A DNA stretch of 64,000 bases. Origin: Massospora cicadina. Taxonomy: Eukaryota; Entomophthoromycota; Entomophthoromycetes; Entomophthorales; Entomophthoraceae. The notes below the pieces were generated by a model that saw only the letters and a list, made by a program, of their open reading frames with translations, was not told where the DNA came from and did not search any database. The stretch is taken from the NCBI GenBank assembly GCA_022478985.1, contig JAKSZP010017346.1, forward strand, positions 1-64,000, read 5' to 3'. This document shows positions 1 through 11,787 of this stretch, in pieces. Position 1 is the stretch's first letter. Every line of letters starts with the position of its first letter. Made by a program: the position numbers and the translations under genes.

Positions 1-52
1 GGGATGGGAGGCCTTGAGTCCAGCAATATTCAGCATCCTAGATTGAAGGTTT

Positions 53-98
53 CCCCCATCGCACCTTAGGTGCGAGGGGGTGGGCCCCCAGGCCCACC
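53..98 (-). promoter_or_regulatory. Twin hairpin between ORF1 and ORF2 of LINE copy 1
   Basis: Two adjacent inverted repeats lie just before the ORF2 ATG. The ORF1-proximal one (79-98) pairs GGTGGGCC with GGCCCACC around a 4-base loop. The ORF2-proximal one (53-80) pairs CGCACC with GGTGCG around 3 bases and is extended by facing runs of five C and five G. The same paired arrangement recurs in the other copies. A role in ORF2 translation or RNA handling is my inference. Confidence 0.7.
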
Positions 99-370
99 AG
101 CCTCTTCCAGGTCCCCACGGGCTTTCACAGCAGCGCTGGTGTTAGCAGCAACGCTATTGGGGTTTTTGTTAATTTTTTGGAAAGAGTCACGTTGGCTTTG
201 GCCTTCACTTTTTGTTTTCCCGACGTCAGACAAATTTTTTGCGGTGTGGATAAGTTTGGTGCACCATCTAGCGGGGCAAAAAAAAATTTTTGGTTGGGAT
301 AGGTCTCAAGTCAGTTTTGACTGGAGCTTGGGTGCAGCGATTGGGTGAGATTGAATCTCCCATCAGATCC

Positions 371-1480
371 TCAGATTGAGTGGCCCACTTGGCATGGGCC
401 TCCCAATCTGATTGGGGTGATGGATTCCCGAGTTGCTTCCGCCATGAAGGTCTCCATGTCCTCCTGGCGTTGTGAGTGTGGGATGGTGGTGGTGGCCTTG
501 GCCGCTTCCTTGGCCGCGGCCCTATGGGCCTGCTTGGCCTTCTTCTGCTCCTGCGGGGAGATGGGCTTTACCAATAGGTAGCAGCCTTGTGCTCCCCACG
601 GGAAAGCCTCCTTGGTGCTTGCGGTTGGTTTGTAGTGCGCCTCTCCGCTGGCCATGGCTGCTGAGGGGTGCTCTTGGAATGTGACGCCCTCATTGATAGG
701 GCATGCGTGCGCCTTATGGCCAAATGCATCACAGTGGGTGCAAATGGGGGGCGCGCTGTCCACGGTTACCTGGAATGGGTGGGTGGTATGCCCTGTGATG
801 TCAATAAAGGTGGAGTGTGGGATCTGGGTTAGGTCCTTTGCGATCTCCTCAGTTGGGGTCAGAACTGCAATTGCTTTGCTGGTGCACAGGTGTGGCATCA
901 GCATAAAACGTTGCATTTTAAAAGATTGTATTTCGCTGTATATGGCGAGACCATCTTTCAGGTGTTGCTCCAAATTGTCACGTTCTACTGTAGTAGGCAA
1001 AAAGTCAAACGTGAGGAAAATTTGGTTTGATTTTGTCCATCTGGTGTATTTGGTTTTGATGACCCATTGCCCTTTGGGGAGGTCAACCACTATGCGCACC
1101 ACTGCATCCTCATCTGCTGCTATTTTTCTTTTGAAACCTAGGTCCAGCCAACTGCATGACATGGAGTGAGGTGCAACGTGCACCACAGTCGGGAAAATTT
1201 TGTGTACATCTTCATAAAATTTTTCCCATAAGGCCGTTTTATGGATGTCCAGATACACATGGACTCCAAATTCCACCGACAAAAGTGGCTGGGAGTGTGG
1301 CGTGTTGATGTACTGGTTGCATTGTGCTTGCCACATAAGTATCTCTGGGGAAATTGTGACCGCCAGTTTTTTTAGATTTTTTTCTATTCCACCAGATTCT
1401 CTGGGGCGTTTTTGAACGTTAGAGGCCGCGGGCCTTCCGCCTGCTCCTCTTGCCTTGCTTGCCCAACTGCTCCCAGACAT
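371..1480 (-). CDS. LINE ORF1 (gag-like nucleic-acid-binding protein), C-terminus altered by a frameshift
   Basis: The 369-codon frame starts at an ATG after the leader, with a basic Ser/Gly-rich N-terminus (MSGSSWASKARG). A retroviral-type zinc knuckle, C-X2-C-X4-H-X4-C (CTHCDAFGHKAHAC), lies around residues 246-260, followed by a Lys/Ala-rich helix (KKAKQAHRAAAKEAAKA). Such ORF1 proteins coat the LINE RNA in the retrotransposition particle. Compared with copy 2, the last 70 or so residues are lost because the frame changes near 430 and meets a stop. The rest is open, so this is the best-preserved ORF1 of its subfamily here. Confidence 0.85.
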   Translation of the reverse strand: MSGSSWASKARGAGGRPAASNVQKRPRESGGIEKNLKKLAVTISPEILMWQAQCNQYINTPHSQPLLSVEFGVHVYLDIHKTALWEKFYEDVHKIFPTVVHVAPHSMSCSWLDLGFKRKIAADEDAVVRIVVDLPKGQWVIKTKYTRWTKSNQIFLTFDFLPTTVERDNLEQHLKDGLAIYSEIQSFKMQRFMLMPHLCTSKAIAVLTPTEEIAKDLTQIPHSTFIDITGHTTHPFQVTVDSAPPICTHCDAFGHKAHACPINEGVTFQEHPSAAMASGEAHYKPTASTKEAFPWGAQGCYLLVKPISPQEQKKAKQAHRAAAKEAAKATTTIPHSQRQEDMETFMAEATRESITPIRLGGPCQVGHSI

Positions 1481-1577
1481 GGGCGCAGACTAATCCCCTC
1501 TATGAGATTATCAAACTAGATTTAGTCTTGAATTGAATGGGTTGCAAAAGTGTTTGCAATGAGAAAGAAAAGTTAAC

Positions 1578-3413
1578 ACTAAACAATTTTTATTGTTACT
1601 AGATTATCTAGCCTATTAGTAGAAAAAACTAGTAAAAGTTTTCATATTTTAATTTTGCAACTTAAATGTATCAAAACATAAACAGCAACTAAATTTATAG
1701 CAGTAAATTAGAAAGTTAAAATTTATAATACAAAAGCTCTGGGTAAATCACAAACCAAAGGACTGTCATCAGGAATTAAAACTTTTTTTTGTTTTTAGTA
1801 CTTAAAATATGCACTACATTAAAAAAAGTAAAATATAATTCTAAAAATCTTAATAAGTTACCTTATAGCGTGAGAAAGTGTAAAATTGTAAATTTGTTTA
1901 ATCTTTAATTGATTTAAACAAAGAGGCATACCCAAAATATTAGATATAACTTTTAATAAAAACAGAGGCCATTATGACTTGTGAAGCTTAAGAATTTGAA
2001 CAAGCTGATAATCTAATTCTAAATATATACAGTATAGAAAAAACATATAAAAGTTTGATTTATTCAAAAAATATAACCTATCACTTATGCATATAAATCT
2101 GCCTAGAAGACAAAATGCAATTAGTTAAGTATTTTTCCATTTTCCATATTTCTTATTTCGATTTCCCTTTATTGTAATCCTATTCAATTATATCTTTTTA
2201 ATGTAAATTTTCACTAAAGTACATTTTTTAAGATGGAAACCTGTGAAAAAATAAAATTATAAAAGATTGCATTGCATTTTAGACAGTCTTTACTGTATAA
2301 TTTTATTTATACTTAATATAGTGTAATAATATCATATAACCAGATGCTTTTCAATAGCTGCATTGAAAATAAAGCCAGAAAGTGTGAATTGTAATACTCA
2401 GAAAATACAAAGCCAACAACTTACCCTTAGCATGATACTGACTATTGTTTTACACAAGATATTTTTCAGATCTGTTTGCATTAATCACATAGATAAAATA
2501 AAATATAAGCTATCTTAAACTAAAATTTAGCAAAAAGCACTAATCTATTAGGAGAAAAGACTAAAATGGAATGGATAAGTTTATAATAAAAGAATAAACC
2601 CAAAGCCTAAAGATAGAGTAAGGTTATCAAAAGCTAAGCAATATGAACAGTTGAGCTATGAGGTGAAGATAATTTTGTAATGAACAGCCTTTAATTGACT
2701 ACCAAATATTCAGGTGCTCTCATTGCAGTATCTGTGCACTTTGTTTGGCTATAACTAGCTTTATTAAATTACATAAGTGACAAACTTATTATATCACCAG
2801 GTGAAGTATTAACCCCAATTAAACTTATGCACTCAAGTAAGAGCAAAAATAATTTATTTATATTATAATATATAGTTTACTACCTGAGTTAATTATCTAG
2901 TAACATAAAGAATTATATTTGTATGGTATAGCATTTTTATTGTGGTACCTGGAATAAGAGCATTGCTATTGTTCATGTAACTGAGAATACTTTTAATATA
3001 GTGCCTATCAGATATAATAAATTAATTAAGTTTATAGTATAATATTTACTTTAAATTAGCACTTTAACAATAGTACTGAAATATTAGTAGAGTATATAAA
3101 CATATAGTATACTTAATCAAATCTAAACTATCCTTTTAACAAACTTAATGAAAGACTTGGGTGTTGGGACCACTTAGTGCTAAAAAAATGAAAAACTTTG
3201 GTATCATGACAATATAAATTATTAGCTACTGATTACTTAAATAAAAAAGTCTTATAAAGTGGATCAACCTTTGGATAAGTATACAAACCCTAAACCTTTT
3301 TAATCTATATATAAGAATCCAGCTTACTTTGCTTGCTGGTGCTTATGCTGCTGGATCCCACAAAGGTTATTATAAAATTAAAAATAAGTGCTACTATAAA
3401 GTTTAGTTTTATG
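1578..3413. other. AT-rich spacer with no recognisable gene
   Basis: About 1.8 kb of strongly A+T-rich sequence lies between the facing 5' ends of LINE copies 1 and 2. I see no reading frame of useful length, no terminal repeats and no RNA gene. It could be old degraded repeat or original intergenic DNA. Confidence 0.6.
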
Positions 3414-3508
3414 AGACTTTTCTTTCTCGTTGCAATCACTTCTGCAACCTATTCAATTTAAGTCTGAATCTAGTTTGATAATCTCACAGAGGAGATTAGT
3501 CTGCGCCC

Positions 3509-4821
3509 ATGTCAGGGAGAAGTTGGGCAAGTAAGGTAAGAGGAGCAGGTGGAAGGCCCACAGCCTCAAACGTTTGAAAATGCCCCAGAGAAACTGGCAA
3601 AATAGACAAAAATTTTAAAAACTGGCGGTCACTATTCCCCCAGAAATCCTCGCATGGAAAGCACAATGCAACCAGTACATCAACAAGCCACACTCCCAGC
3701 CACTTTCGTTGGTGTAATATGGAGTACACGTGTTTCTAGACATCCAACAAACGGCTTTATGGGAAAATTTTTGTGAAGATGTGCACACCTTTTTCCTGAC
3801 TGCGGTGTACGTCGCACCTCACTTCATGTCATGCGGTTGGCTGGACCTAGGTTTTAGAAACAAAGAGGCAGCAGACAAGGTTGCTGCGGTGCATGTAGTG
3901 GTCAACCTCCCCAAAGGGCAATGGGTCATCGAAACCAAACGTAACAGATGGACAAAATCAAACCAAATTTTCCTCACGTTTGACTTTTTGCCTACTACAG
4001 TAGAACGTGACATTTTAGAAAAACACCTGAAAGATGGTCTCACCGTATACAGTGAAATACAATATTTCAAAATGCAATGCTTCATGCTGATGCCACACCT
4101 GTGCACCGGCAAAGCCATTGCAGTTCTGACCCCAACTGAGGAGATCACAAAGGACCTAACCCAGATCCCACACTCCACTTTTATTGATATTGCAGGGCAT
4201 ACCACCCACCCATTCCAGGTGACTGTGGACAGCGCGCCCCCCATCTGCACCCACTGTGATGCATTTGGCCATAAGGCGCACGCATGCCCTATCAAGGAGG
4301 GCGTCACATTCCAAGAGCACCCCTCAGTGGCCATGGCCAGTGGAGAGGCGCACTATGAACCAACTGCAAGCACCAAAGAGGCTTTCCCGTGGGGAGCACA
4401 AGGCTGCTACCTACTGGTAAAGCCTATTTCCCTGCAAGAGTGGAAGAAGGCCAAGCAGGCCCACAGGGCCGCGGCCAAGGAAGTGGCCAAAGCCACCACC
4501 GCTATCCCACACTCCCAACGCCAGGAGGACATTGAAACCTTCACAGTGGAAGCAACTCGGGAATCCATCAACCAATCAGATTGGGAAGCCCATGCCAATT
4601 GGGCCACCCAATCTGAGGATCTGATGGGGGACTCAATCTCACCCAATCGTTGCACCCAAGCTCTGGAGGAAACTGACTTGGGGCCCATCCCAACTGAAAA
4701 AAAAAATTTTGACCCACTCAATGGTGCACTGAACTTATCTGCTCCGCAAAAAATTTGTCCGACGTCAGGGAAACAAAAAGTGAAGGCTAAAGCCAACGCA
4801 ACTCTTTATCACAAAAATTAA
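3509..4821 (+). pseudogene. LINE copy 2 ORF1, broken near its start
   Basis: The ATG at 3509 opens a frame matching copy 1 ORF1, but a TGA stands where copy 1 has a Gln codon, about 20 codons in, and a frame change follows. From 3730 the frame is open for 363 codons and keeps the zinc knuckle CTHCDAFGHKAHAC, the Lys/Ala helix and the C-terminal tail that copy 1 has lost. This gives the best view of the full ORF1 C-terminus in this subfamily. The protein would bind LINE RNA; as it stands it cannot be made whole. Confidence 0.85.
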
Positions 4822-4892
4822 CAAAAATCCCAATAGCGTTGCTGCTAACACTTATGCTGCTGTGAAGGCCCATGGGGATCTAGAGGAGGCTA

Positions 4893-4937
4893 GTGGTCCC
4901 AGGTGCCCACCCCCTCGCACCTAAGGTGCAATGGGGG
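4893..4937 (+). promoter_or_regulatory. Inter-ORF twin hairpin of LINE copy 2 (partly decayed)
   Basis: The ORF2-proximal hairpin (4910-4937) keeps GCACC paired with GGTGC plus facing runs of five C and five G. The ORF1-proximal one is reduced to GTGG/CCAC (4893-4896 with 4907-4910). The ORF2 ATG follows at 4955, preceded by AGGG as in copy 5. ORF1 stops at 4821, leaving 133 bases between the two frames. Confidence 0.55.
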
Positions 4938-4954
4938 AAACCTTCACTTTAGGG

Positions 4955-7900
4955 ATGTTGAATATCGCTGGACTCAAGGCCTCCCCATCCCAGGCTAGGA
5001 AACTGATTTTTTTATAACAAAATTTACCCATGGATATCCTGGCCATCCAGGAGTCCCACTGTCCGTGAGTTTCCAGGGAATATTAGAAAACAATGCTCCT
5101 CCCATCCCTATCCTTTTGGTCAGAGCACTGTGGGGTGCTAATTTGGAAAAATAATTTTTTCAAATTTTTATTGTCAGAAATCTTCCTCAATGGCTGAGTC
5201 CTCATTGTCACCTTCTCGTGGGCTGATGTGGTACACGCTATCATCAACATCTATGCCCCAAATGGTGCATGAGAGCGTCAGGAATTTTTCTCATTAGTCA
5301 AATCCCTCCTGCTACCCCCAGACCCTTTTGCAGTTGGCGATATGAACTGCTGGCTAAACACTCCAACAGACCGGTGGCCTCACTCCTCCCACGCCCCCCA
5401 GGGCCATGTTGAACTTTGCATTCTAAAGGCCACCCTTGGGCTGATGGATGTGCTGCTGTAGCAAGCCCCACTGCTCGAGAACATGACGCGCCCCCACGTC
5501 CACAACAGCCAATTAAGGTCCATGTCCCGCATCAACCTTATCCTTATGCCAGCGAAATTCCAACCCCACATATCCCACTTTAAAACAACAAAAATGGAAT
5601 TCTCTGACCACCGATTGGTCTTGATAACCTACCACCTACCTGTCACAGCTGCTAAGGCCACACATTGATGCAAAATCTGCTCCTCTGAGCTCACGTCACC
5701 AGGATTTTCCATGTGGGTGAATTCAGCAACTTTGGCAATAGAGTTTGTTGCACTGTTTTGTGCGGACCCCATTTCCACATGGGCAACTTTCAAAGATAAT
5801 ACCATCTGCCACTCTTGCCACCTCTCCTCCAGACGCTCACAAGCCACATCGGCTGTCATTTTGTGCACTCTGGCAGAGTTGGCACACCTGGAGTCCAATA
5901 TCCCCGCTACAGGATACAGCTCTGCATGGGGCCAGAAGTGGGAGGAGGCAGCCGCCCACCTCAACGCGCTCAAAAGGCAACACAAACATTGGGTTTATGT
6001 TCAGTACAGGGCCAAATGCATCACAAAAGGTGACAAGTGCACCGCACATTTTTTAAAAAATAATTTGCACCACACCAGAGTGTGGCCTGCACACAGATGC
6101 AAAGATCGGATGATTCCATTGTGGATATGCCAGCTGAAGTGGCAATCGAAACACAAAAGTATTACTCCAAGTTAATCTGATCCAATTCAGCTGGCTGAAG
6201 TGGCGGAATTTCTTGACTGAGCCCACATCCGCACCATTTTCCAATACCCAGAAATAATGAATTTGATTACTCCAAACGAATTATGGACAGCCATTCGCGG
6301 TGCACCAAACCAAAAATGCCCAGGCCCAGATGGCATTCCATATGAATTCTAAAAAGTACTTCAAATATATATCCCCACTACTGTTGGCCTCACTTAACCA
6401 GAGCCTTTTTGAAACGCGCCTCCTACCAGGAGGTCAAGAGGCCTTCACCATCACACTCTTCAAGAAAGGGGACAAGCTAGACTTAGCCAACTGGTGCACA
6501 TTTCTTTAACTAACACAGATACAAAAATTTTAACCAATATCATGGCTAACCGTTTAGGGATTGTAGCATCTGTCACCATCTCCCCAGAACAATTCAGTTT
6601 CATACCCAGAAGGTCAATTTGGGACAACGTGCACTCTTTGGCCAACGCATGCAAGTCCACAGCCTCTGGGGCACTTGCATTCTTAGACCAACAGAAGGCT
6701 TATGATAGAGTAAACTGGGAATACCTCAGGGCCTGCCTCCATCAATTCCGCTTACCCCCTCACTTCATCAACTGGGTGATGCTGCTCACAAAATCTGCAA
6801 ATATTGCAGTACGTGGCCCTGGCTTCCTAACAGAAGTAGTCCGCCCTCAAAGGGGCTTGCAACAAGGAGACCCCCTTAGCCCACTCTTATACAACTTCAG
6901 CCTTGACCCACTACTTCGAAATGTGAATGCCCAACTCACTGGGGTCCATGTGCCAGGCCAAGCCCCAGTCAAGATGATGGCGTTTGCAGACAACTGTGTG
7001 GTTGGGGTGTCTAATAACAAAGATGCACGCACACTTGAAGCCCTCATCCAGGAGTATTTCCGGGTAAGTAACGCTGCACTGAATGCCTCCAAAACTGAAA
7101 TCATCCTCCTTGGTCGGTCTCATAACTGCTGGGCACTGCAACCAGTGTTCAGACTGGCCCATCTTCTCGCACATGCGCTCGCCCTCCCAGCTCACCCCAC
7201 ACCGCTCCACTGGTGCTCCCCTTTGTGCCACGCCCTACCATAGGGCCAGTCCGCCATTTGGGCGTGTGGGTGGAGGCAGGTGGATACGCATCAGCAGTAA
7301 TGGAGAGTCATATTCTAGACAACGTGATGAAGCGCATCGCCTCTCTCAGAGCCCACCCTACTTCTCTTACTGACAGGGTCGTTTTGGCCAACTCTATGCT
7401 CCTCTCCAAAGTCTGGTTTGGAGCCCACGCCATCCCCTTCTCCCCAAGCTTCTTCAAATCCTTGCATGCCCTGCTGCAAGGATAGCTATGGTCAGGTCGC
7501 CCTCCACCAGTACGGTTAGAGGTCATGTTTGGCCCTCAATATCATGGTGGCATGGGCCTGCTTGACTTCAAAGCCCATGCCGCCAAGATCCTGGGCACCT
7601 GGATTGCGGCCGTCACCACCCCTACACTCCCCTCCCAACACTGGTCCTGCGCAGCCCGCTCCAACTTCTCCCACGCCTTGGGCCTCAACAATCCATTAGT
7701 CCCCACTCCCTGATGAAATACCTCGCATCACACACATCGGCCACAGGTCCTCACGGGACAAAAACCCACTACAAACGAATCCTACTCTCCATGCGGAGCG
7801 CAGAGTGGAGAATTCGTATTAGAGGAGATACGACCCAAAGAGGCCGCCCCTCTCCTCAGTTCACTCAAGAGGTACAAGGGCTACCCATCCATGATGGCGT

Positions 7901-8611
7901 GATCCCCATTTGGCCCCATGTCCTATCCAGAGTGGACTACCTGGGACATGATGGACATCCCTTATTCCATTGAGACCCAAAAAACAATCAGGAAATATGT
8001 ATATCACCCTCTGTTGCAGCCTCAAGTCTGCTCCCATGTGTGGCGCTGCCTGAGGTGGGTGTATCATACAGCTGAGCGCTCTAACGCTTTACACTCATCC
8101 TGTGTCGTGTGCGGCCAGTATGGAACGCTGTTCCACCGCCTAAGAAGTGCCCCACCTCTAAAGTGATATGGCGCGAAGTTCAACGTCTGCTGGGCCAGGA
8201 TCAAACGCATCCCTTCAGTCTGTCAAGAGATATGTTTGCTCTATCAATGGCCTCCTCCCTTCCACCCTCCCTCTGTGCTCTGGTGGTTGCAATCGCCATG
8301 TGGACCATCCACACGATTGTCTTAGATGCCTTTGCAGGCTCCACCCCCACCCTCCCAGAAACTGTCCACAGATTCCGGTCTCATTTGGTGGACCACTTTC
8401 AAGCGTGGATGTTTGGATACCTCCCACCATGTCGCCGACAGCTGGTCTCCTCCTGGTTCCCAGTCTGGTTCATCAAATCAAACCCCTTCCTCCACACGTG
8501 CTCAATAGTGGCTACGGCCCCTTCACACGTTCCCTCCCCTCCCCATAAGTGGCATTCCCGCTGGCAACAAGAGATAGCATCGCTTCTCTGGGGTGCCTCC
8601 CCCGGTACTAA
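4955..8611 (+). pseudogene. LINE copy 2 ORF2 (endonuclease/reverse transcriptase), multiply broken
   Basis: ORF2 proteins nick the target and copy the RNA there. Readable in order are: start MLNIAGLKASPSQ at 4955; the apurinic-type endonuclease with GDMNCW near 5338 and SDHRLV near 5600; the reverse transcriptase from about 6380, best in the open frame 6494-7243 (LANW, DQQKAYDRV, LQQGDPLSPLLYNF); and a C-terminal zinc-finger remnant CVVCGQYGTLFH near 8105. The catalytic FADD box reads FADN near 6985, a GAC to AAC change. Stops such as TAG for Trp near 7484 and several frameshifts break the frame. The end at 8611 is approximate. Confidence 0.83.
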
Positions 8612-8686
8612 GTTTATCTATCCTGAGTCATATTCTGAAGTGTCCATCCCATGGTCGGCCTTCCCCGCAATAAATTTAAAATTTAA

Positions 8687-8752
8687 GATATTGAATCTTG
8701 ATCTTGAGTAATTCTGTCATCATAGATGAATCCCCAACAATGTCCCCTCAAG
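8687..8752 (-). repeat. G1 truncated 3' LTR and polypurine tract
   Basis: Positions 8687-8739 repeat the outer end of the 5' LTR (15068-15124 counterpart), ending at TCCCCAACA on the plus strand, which is TGTTGGGG at the LTR start on the element strand. Next to it, 8740-8752 reads CTTGAGGGGACAT on the element strand, a good polypurine primer for plus-strand DNA synthesis. The remainder of the LTR is missing at the LINE 3' junction. Confidence 0.75.
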
Positions 8753-9289
8753 ATCTTGCCTAGGGGGCACATACTTACGCAGAAATCTACTATGCACTCT
8801 ATTGATAACAGTACCAGTATCAACAGAGGCAATGGAGTATACAATACCCCAATGATAAATAATATGGTATGGACCAGCCCATAAGGTGTCTAGTTTGTGA
8901 ATCCTTCCTCATGGCCTATGGTTATAGAAGAGTACCAAATCCTCAACTTGGTATTCTGGTAGCGTAGGTCTACCAGCGTTGGTTCTTGTTCCCTCCTTTA
9001 ATGTGGTAGCAGCAAGGAAACTTGAATCTAAAGCTTGCAATCAAATTATTTCATCAGCAAGTCTCCTCATAACTAAATCAGTACTTTGCGGGGTAGCTTC
9101 CTCAAGTATAGGGTGTACACTTGAGGGGAGGATAAGATCCCAACTATATAAAGCTTTAAAAGGAGACATTCCAATTATAAAATTTTAGCTAACTCTATAG
9201 GCTAACATCGCACTAGGCAAGTAGAGATTCCATCTACTAGGGTCATTGGAAGCCAACTTTTGAAGAATGGCTACAAGGGTGACATATGC

Positions 9290-10492
9290 TCAATCAACTG
9301 CACCATTAGTAGAATGATTATATGGGGACGTGAATGATTGATAGGTACCCATTAATTTAGTAAGCTCGGATACCACCTGAGAAATGAAGTTGGTCCCATT
9401 ATCCAATAACAGGACTTTTGGGCTACCATGCCTGGTGAAAACTTTCTTGAAAAGAAAGGACGCCATAGCCTTTGCGGTGCCCGTGGAAACTGATATAGCT
9501 TCAATCCATTTAGTAAAATGGTTAATAGCTAACAGAAAATATTGAAACCCATAAGTGGCAATAGGGAGAGGACCCACCAAATTGATACTCATAGCAGAGA
9601 AAGGTTCATAAGGGCCCACAATTTTGTGTTGAAATATTGGATTTCCACCACGTCGTTGTTGGCACGTAAGACAAGACTCCAACATATAATGTACAGATTC
9701 CAGCATGTTATCCCAGTAACAATGAGTTTTCAAACACTGTAGGGTCTTAGCAACAGCTCCATGCCCTACGGTTTGATGGGCCTCTATAATAGTATCAGTC
9801 CTCACAGAGGGCCAAATAAAGGGCAACCATTTAGAGCTCAACTTTTTGTATAATGAACCTTCTTTAAGCTGAGTATCTTTGGTTAAGGATTGTAACTTCA
9901 AGATAACATCCTTAGATTCCTGGTACCAGAGCTCAGGTCTATCAATCAAGTCATAAATGTGATCTTCTTCAGCAGAAAATAATGATAGGATAGGCAATTG
10001 AGAAAGTCCATCAGCGTTTTGATGAATAGCGCCAGCACGATGTTGAATAGTAAAGTCATAATTTTGGAACTTTAGAGTCCATCTAGCTAAACGCCCATCT
10101 GGATCCTTCATTTGTTGCAACCACTTCAGGGAAGTGTGATCCGTGAGTATAGTGAAATGCTTGCCATAGAGGTAAGGGTGAAAATGCTTTATGGCAGACA
10201 AGACAGCAAGGCATTCTCTCTTGGTAACGCTATAATTGCGTTTGGCCTTGTAAAAGGTTTTACTATAATATGCGATGGGGTGATCAACTAAGTTAGTATC
10301 ATGTTGAGCTAGAATTGCTCCAATAGCAATATCACTGGCATCATTAAATAGTATAAAAGGTTTGGAAAAGTCAGGATGGGCTAATACTGGGGCCCTCATT
10401 AAAGCTTGGCACAACAGATCAAAAGCTTGCTGCTGCAATTCTTCCCATACAAAAGGAACTTCCTTGTGCAAAAGGTAAACTAAAGGCCCCAC
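9290..10492 (-). pseudogene. G1 RNase H and integrase part of pol
   Basis: A 400-codon frame begins in the RT/RNase H connection. RNase H is visible as NDASDIAIGAILAQ, KRECLAVLSAI and LTDHTSLKWLQ. The integrase zinc domain follows (H-X3-H then CLTCQ), then the catalytic core. Two normally Asp-containing motifs read INLVGPLP and INHFTKW, with Asn in place of the usual Asp, while LDNGTNF keeps its Asp. The frame stops right after STNGAVD, where Glu and the rest of the integrase should follow. So the integrase is inactive by point change and by truncation. It is the longest open pol stretch in G1. Confidence 0.85.
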
Positions 10493-10539
10493 AATTTCTT
10501 CAAAATGAGGGATAAATTGTCAGTAATAACCAACCATCC

Positions 10540-11784
10540 CTAAAACACTTGAATATCACACAAGCTCTTAGGAACATGCATGTCCAAAATAGCTTGTATC
10601 TTATTAGATAAGGGTAAAATCCCCTTGCTATTAACTTTATGACCTAAGAATTCCATCTCAGTCTTAAAAAAGGCACACTTGGATGATTTTAGCTTAAGCA
10701 AAGCACGACGCATCTGACCAAAAACTTCCTTTAAATGAGCCAAATGTTCATTTAAAGTGCGAGAATTCTCATTAACATTGTATTAATATACCAAAACACA
10801 AGAAAGTTTTAAATCTCCAAACAAGCCATCCATGGATTGTTGAAAAGTGGCAGGGGCATTACAAAGCCCCTGCAGCGTACAAGTGGGCTCAAATAACCCC
10901 TCACAAGAGATTAAAGCACATTTTCTACAACCCTCTGGATTTAGGTCAATTTGCCAATAGCCACTCGTAAGATCCATAGCTGAGAAGTATTGTGACCCAG
11001 ACAATAATCTCAATTAATCATTGATGCGAGATAGAGGATAAGAATCCTTTTGTGTAACAGCATTGAGCCAACGATAGTTATAACCAATCTATGGCCCCAT
11101 CTTTTTTTGAATGAGTAGTAAAAGAGAAGCCCATGGACTCTTAGAAGGCGTTAACAGCCCCGCATCAAGGAGTTGTTTCAATTTCCAATGAGACCTGAGC
11201 CTCTTCCACTTTATATTTATGATATGGTCGAGCTCTGATAGGGGGAGTATCACCAGTTTTACCTGATGCTGCACATCTTTCATTAGTCCAAAATCTTCAG
11301 AACCTTGGGCAAATATATCTGCATATTCTTCAATCAGAGCCTCATCTTCATTATGTTGTTCTGGAGTGAGAGAATCCCCAAATTTGACATCAATTCTAGC
11401 AACAATAGGGGGTCTTCTAGCCCAAATTCACATAGATCTCCACACTGAAACGGATAATATTTCACTCACGGGAGTAGGCCACACATAGGCGATAGAGTTA
11501 TTGCGATTCAATTGCATAGGTCTAGAAGTGAGATTAGCCAGTATAATTGAAACAGTCCCATCATAGGCAGGATCAAGGATACCCAGGTAGGATAAGGCCT
11601 CCAAATGAGAGGGATTATGGTTACCAAAGATTTCTAACACATGATCAGTGGGTACAAATACTTGTACTCCAGTATCAACAATGACTTGAGCTTTTGGGGG
11701 AATGGTAATTGGAGAGTTAGAATATAAAGGCATACCCTCAGAGGCACAAGTTGATGTAGGTGGAAGTATAGTTCTTGGTCCCAA
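10540..11784 (-). pseudogene. G1 reverse transcriptase region, degenerate
   Basis: Fragments in three short frames give the N-terminal RT block (KQLLDAGLLTPSKSPWASLLL near 11100-11170), the palm segments (YFSAMDLTSGYWQIDL, CNAPATFQQSMD, 10783-11013) and the thumb (HLKEVFGQMRRALLKLKSS, 10540-10743). At the catalytic YLDD box the frame reads VLVY, a stop, then Tyr-Asn, so the Leu codon and both Asp are gone. The piece 11428-11784 is the linker between protease and RT, containing LGILDPAYDGTVSIIL, the segment into which a LINE inserted in G3. Confidence 0.78.
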
Positions 11785-11787
11785 GAT

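Larger units (their letters stand above)
1..1577 (-). mobile_element. LINE copy 1 (non-LTR retrotransposon), 5' part, cut by the window edge
   Basis: This is the 5' third of a LINE: a leader of about 95 bases, ORF1, the inter-ORF hairpins and the first codons of ORF2, whose ATG lies near 36 on the minus strand. The 5' end is placed near 1577 because the leader aligns with copies 2 to 5 up to a shared start of the type AACTTTTCT. It is closest to copy 2 and differs more from copies 3, 4 and 5. The rest of ORF2 lies beyond the left edge. Confidence 0.88.
3414..8687 (+). mobile_element. LINE copy 2, full length but degenerate
   Basis: The copy runs from the shared 5' leader through ORF1, inter-ORF hairpins, ORF2 (endonuclease, reverse transcriptase, C-terminal zinc finger region) to a short A/T-rich tail (AATAAATTTAAAATTT) near 8687. 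The tail runs directly into sequence matching the outer end of the G1 LTR, so the element landed inside that LTR. I could not find the missing remainder of the LTR or a target duplication on the 5' side, so a later deletion or rearrangement is likely. Confidence 0.87.

Noticed and set aside
3165..3195. Short match GTGCTAAAAAAATG between the spacer (3170-3190) and G3 (47042-47068)
   Set aside because: About 24 bases with mismatches in A-rich sequence; too little to claim common origin.
7713..8550. Multiple overlapping frames of 60-130 codons as separate genes
   Set aside because: They are frame-shifted pieces or shadows of the LINE ORF2 C-terminal region, as the copies at 36200-37280 show.
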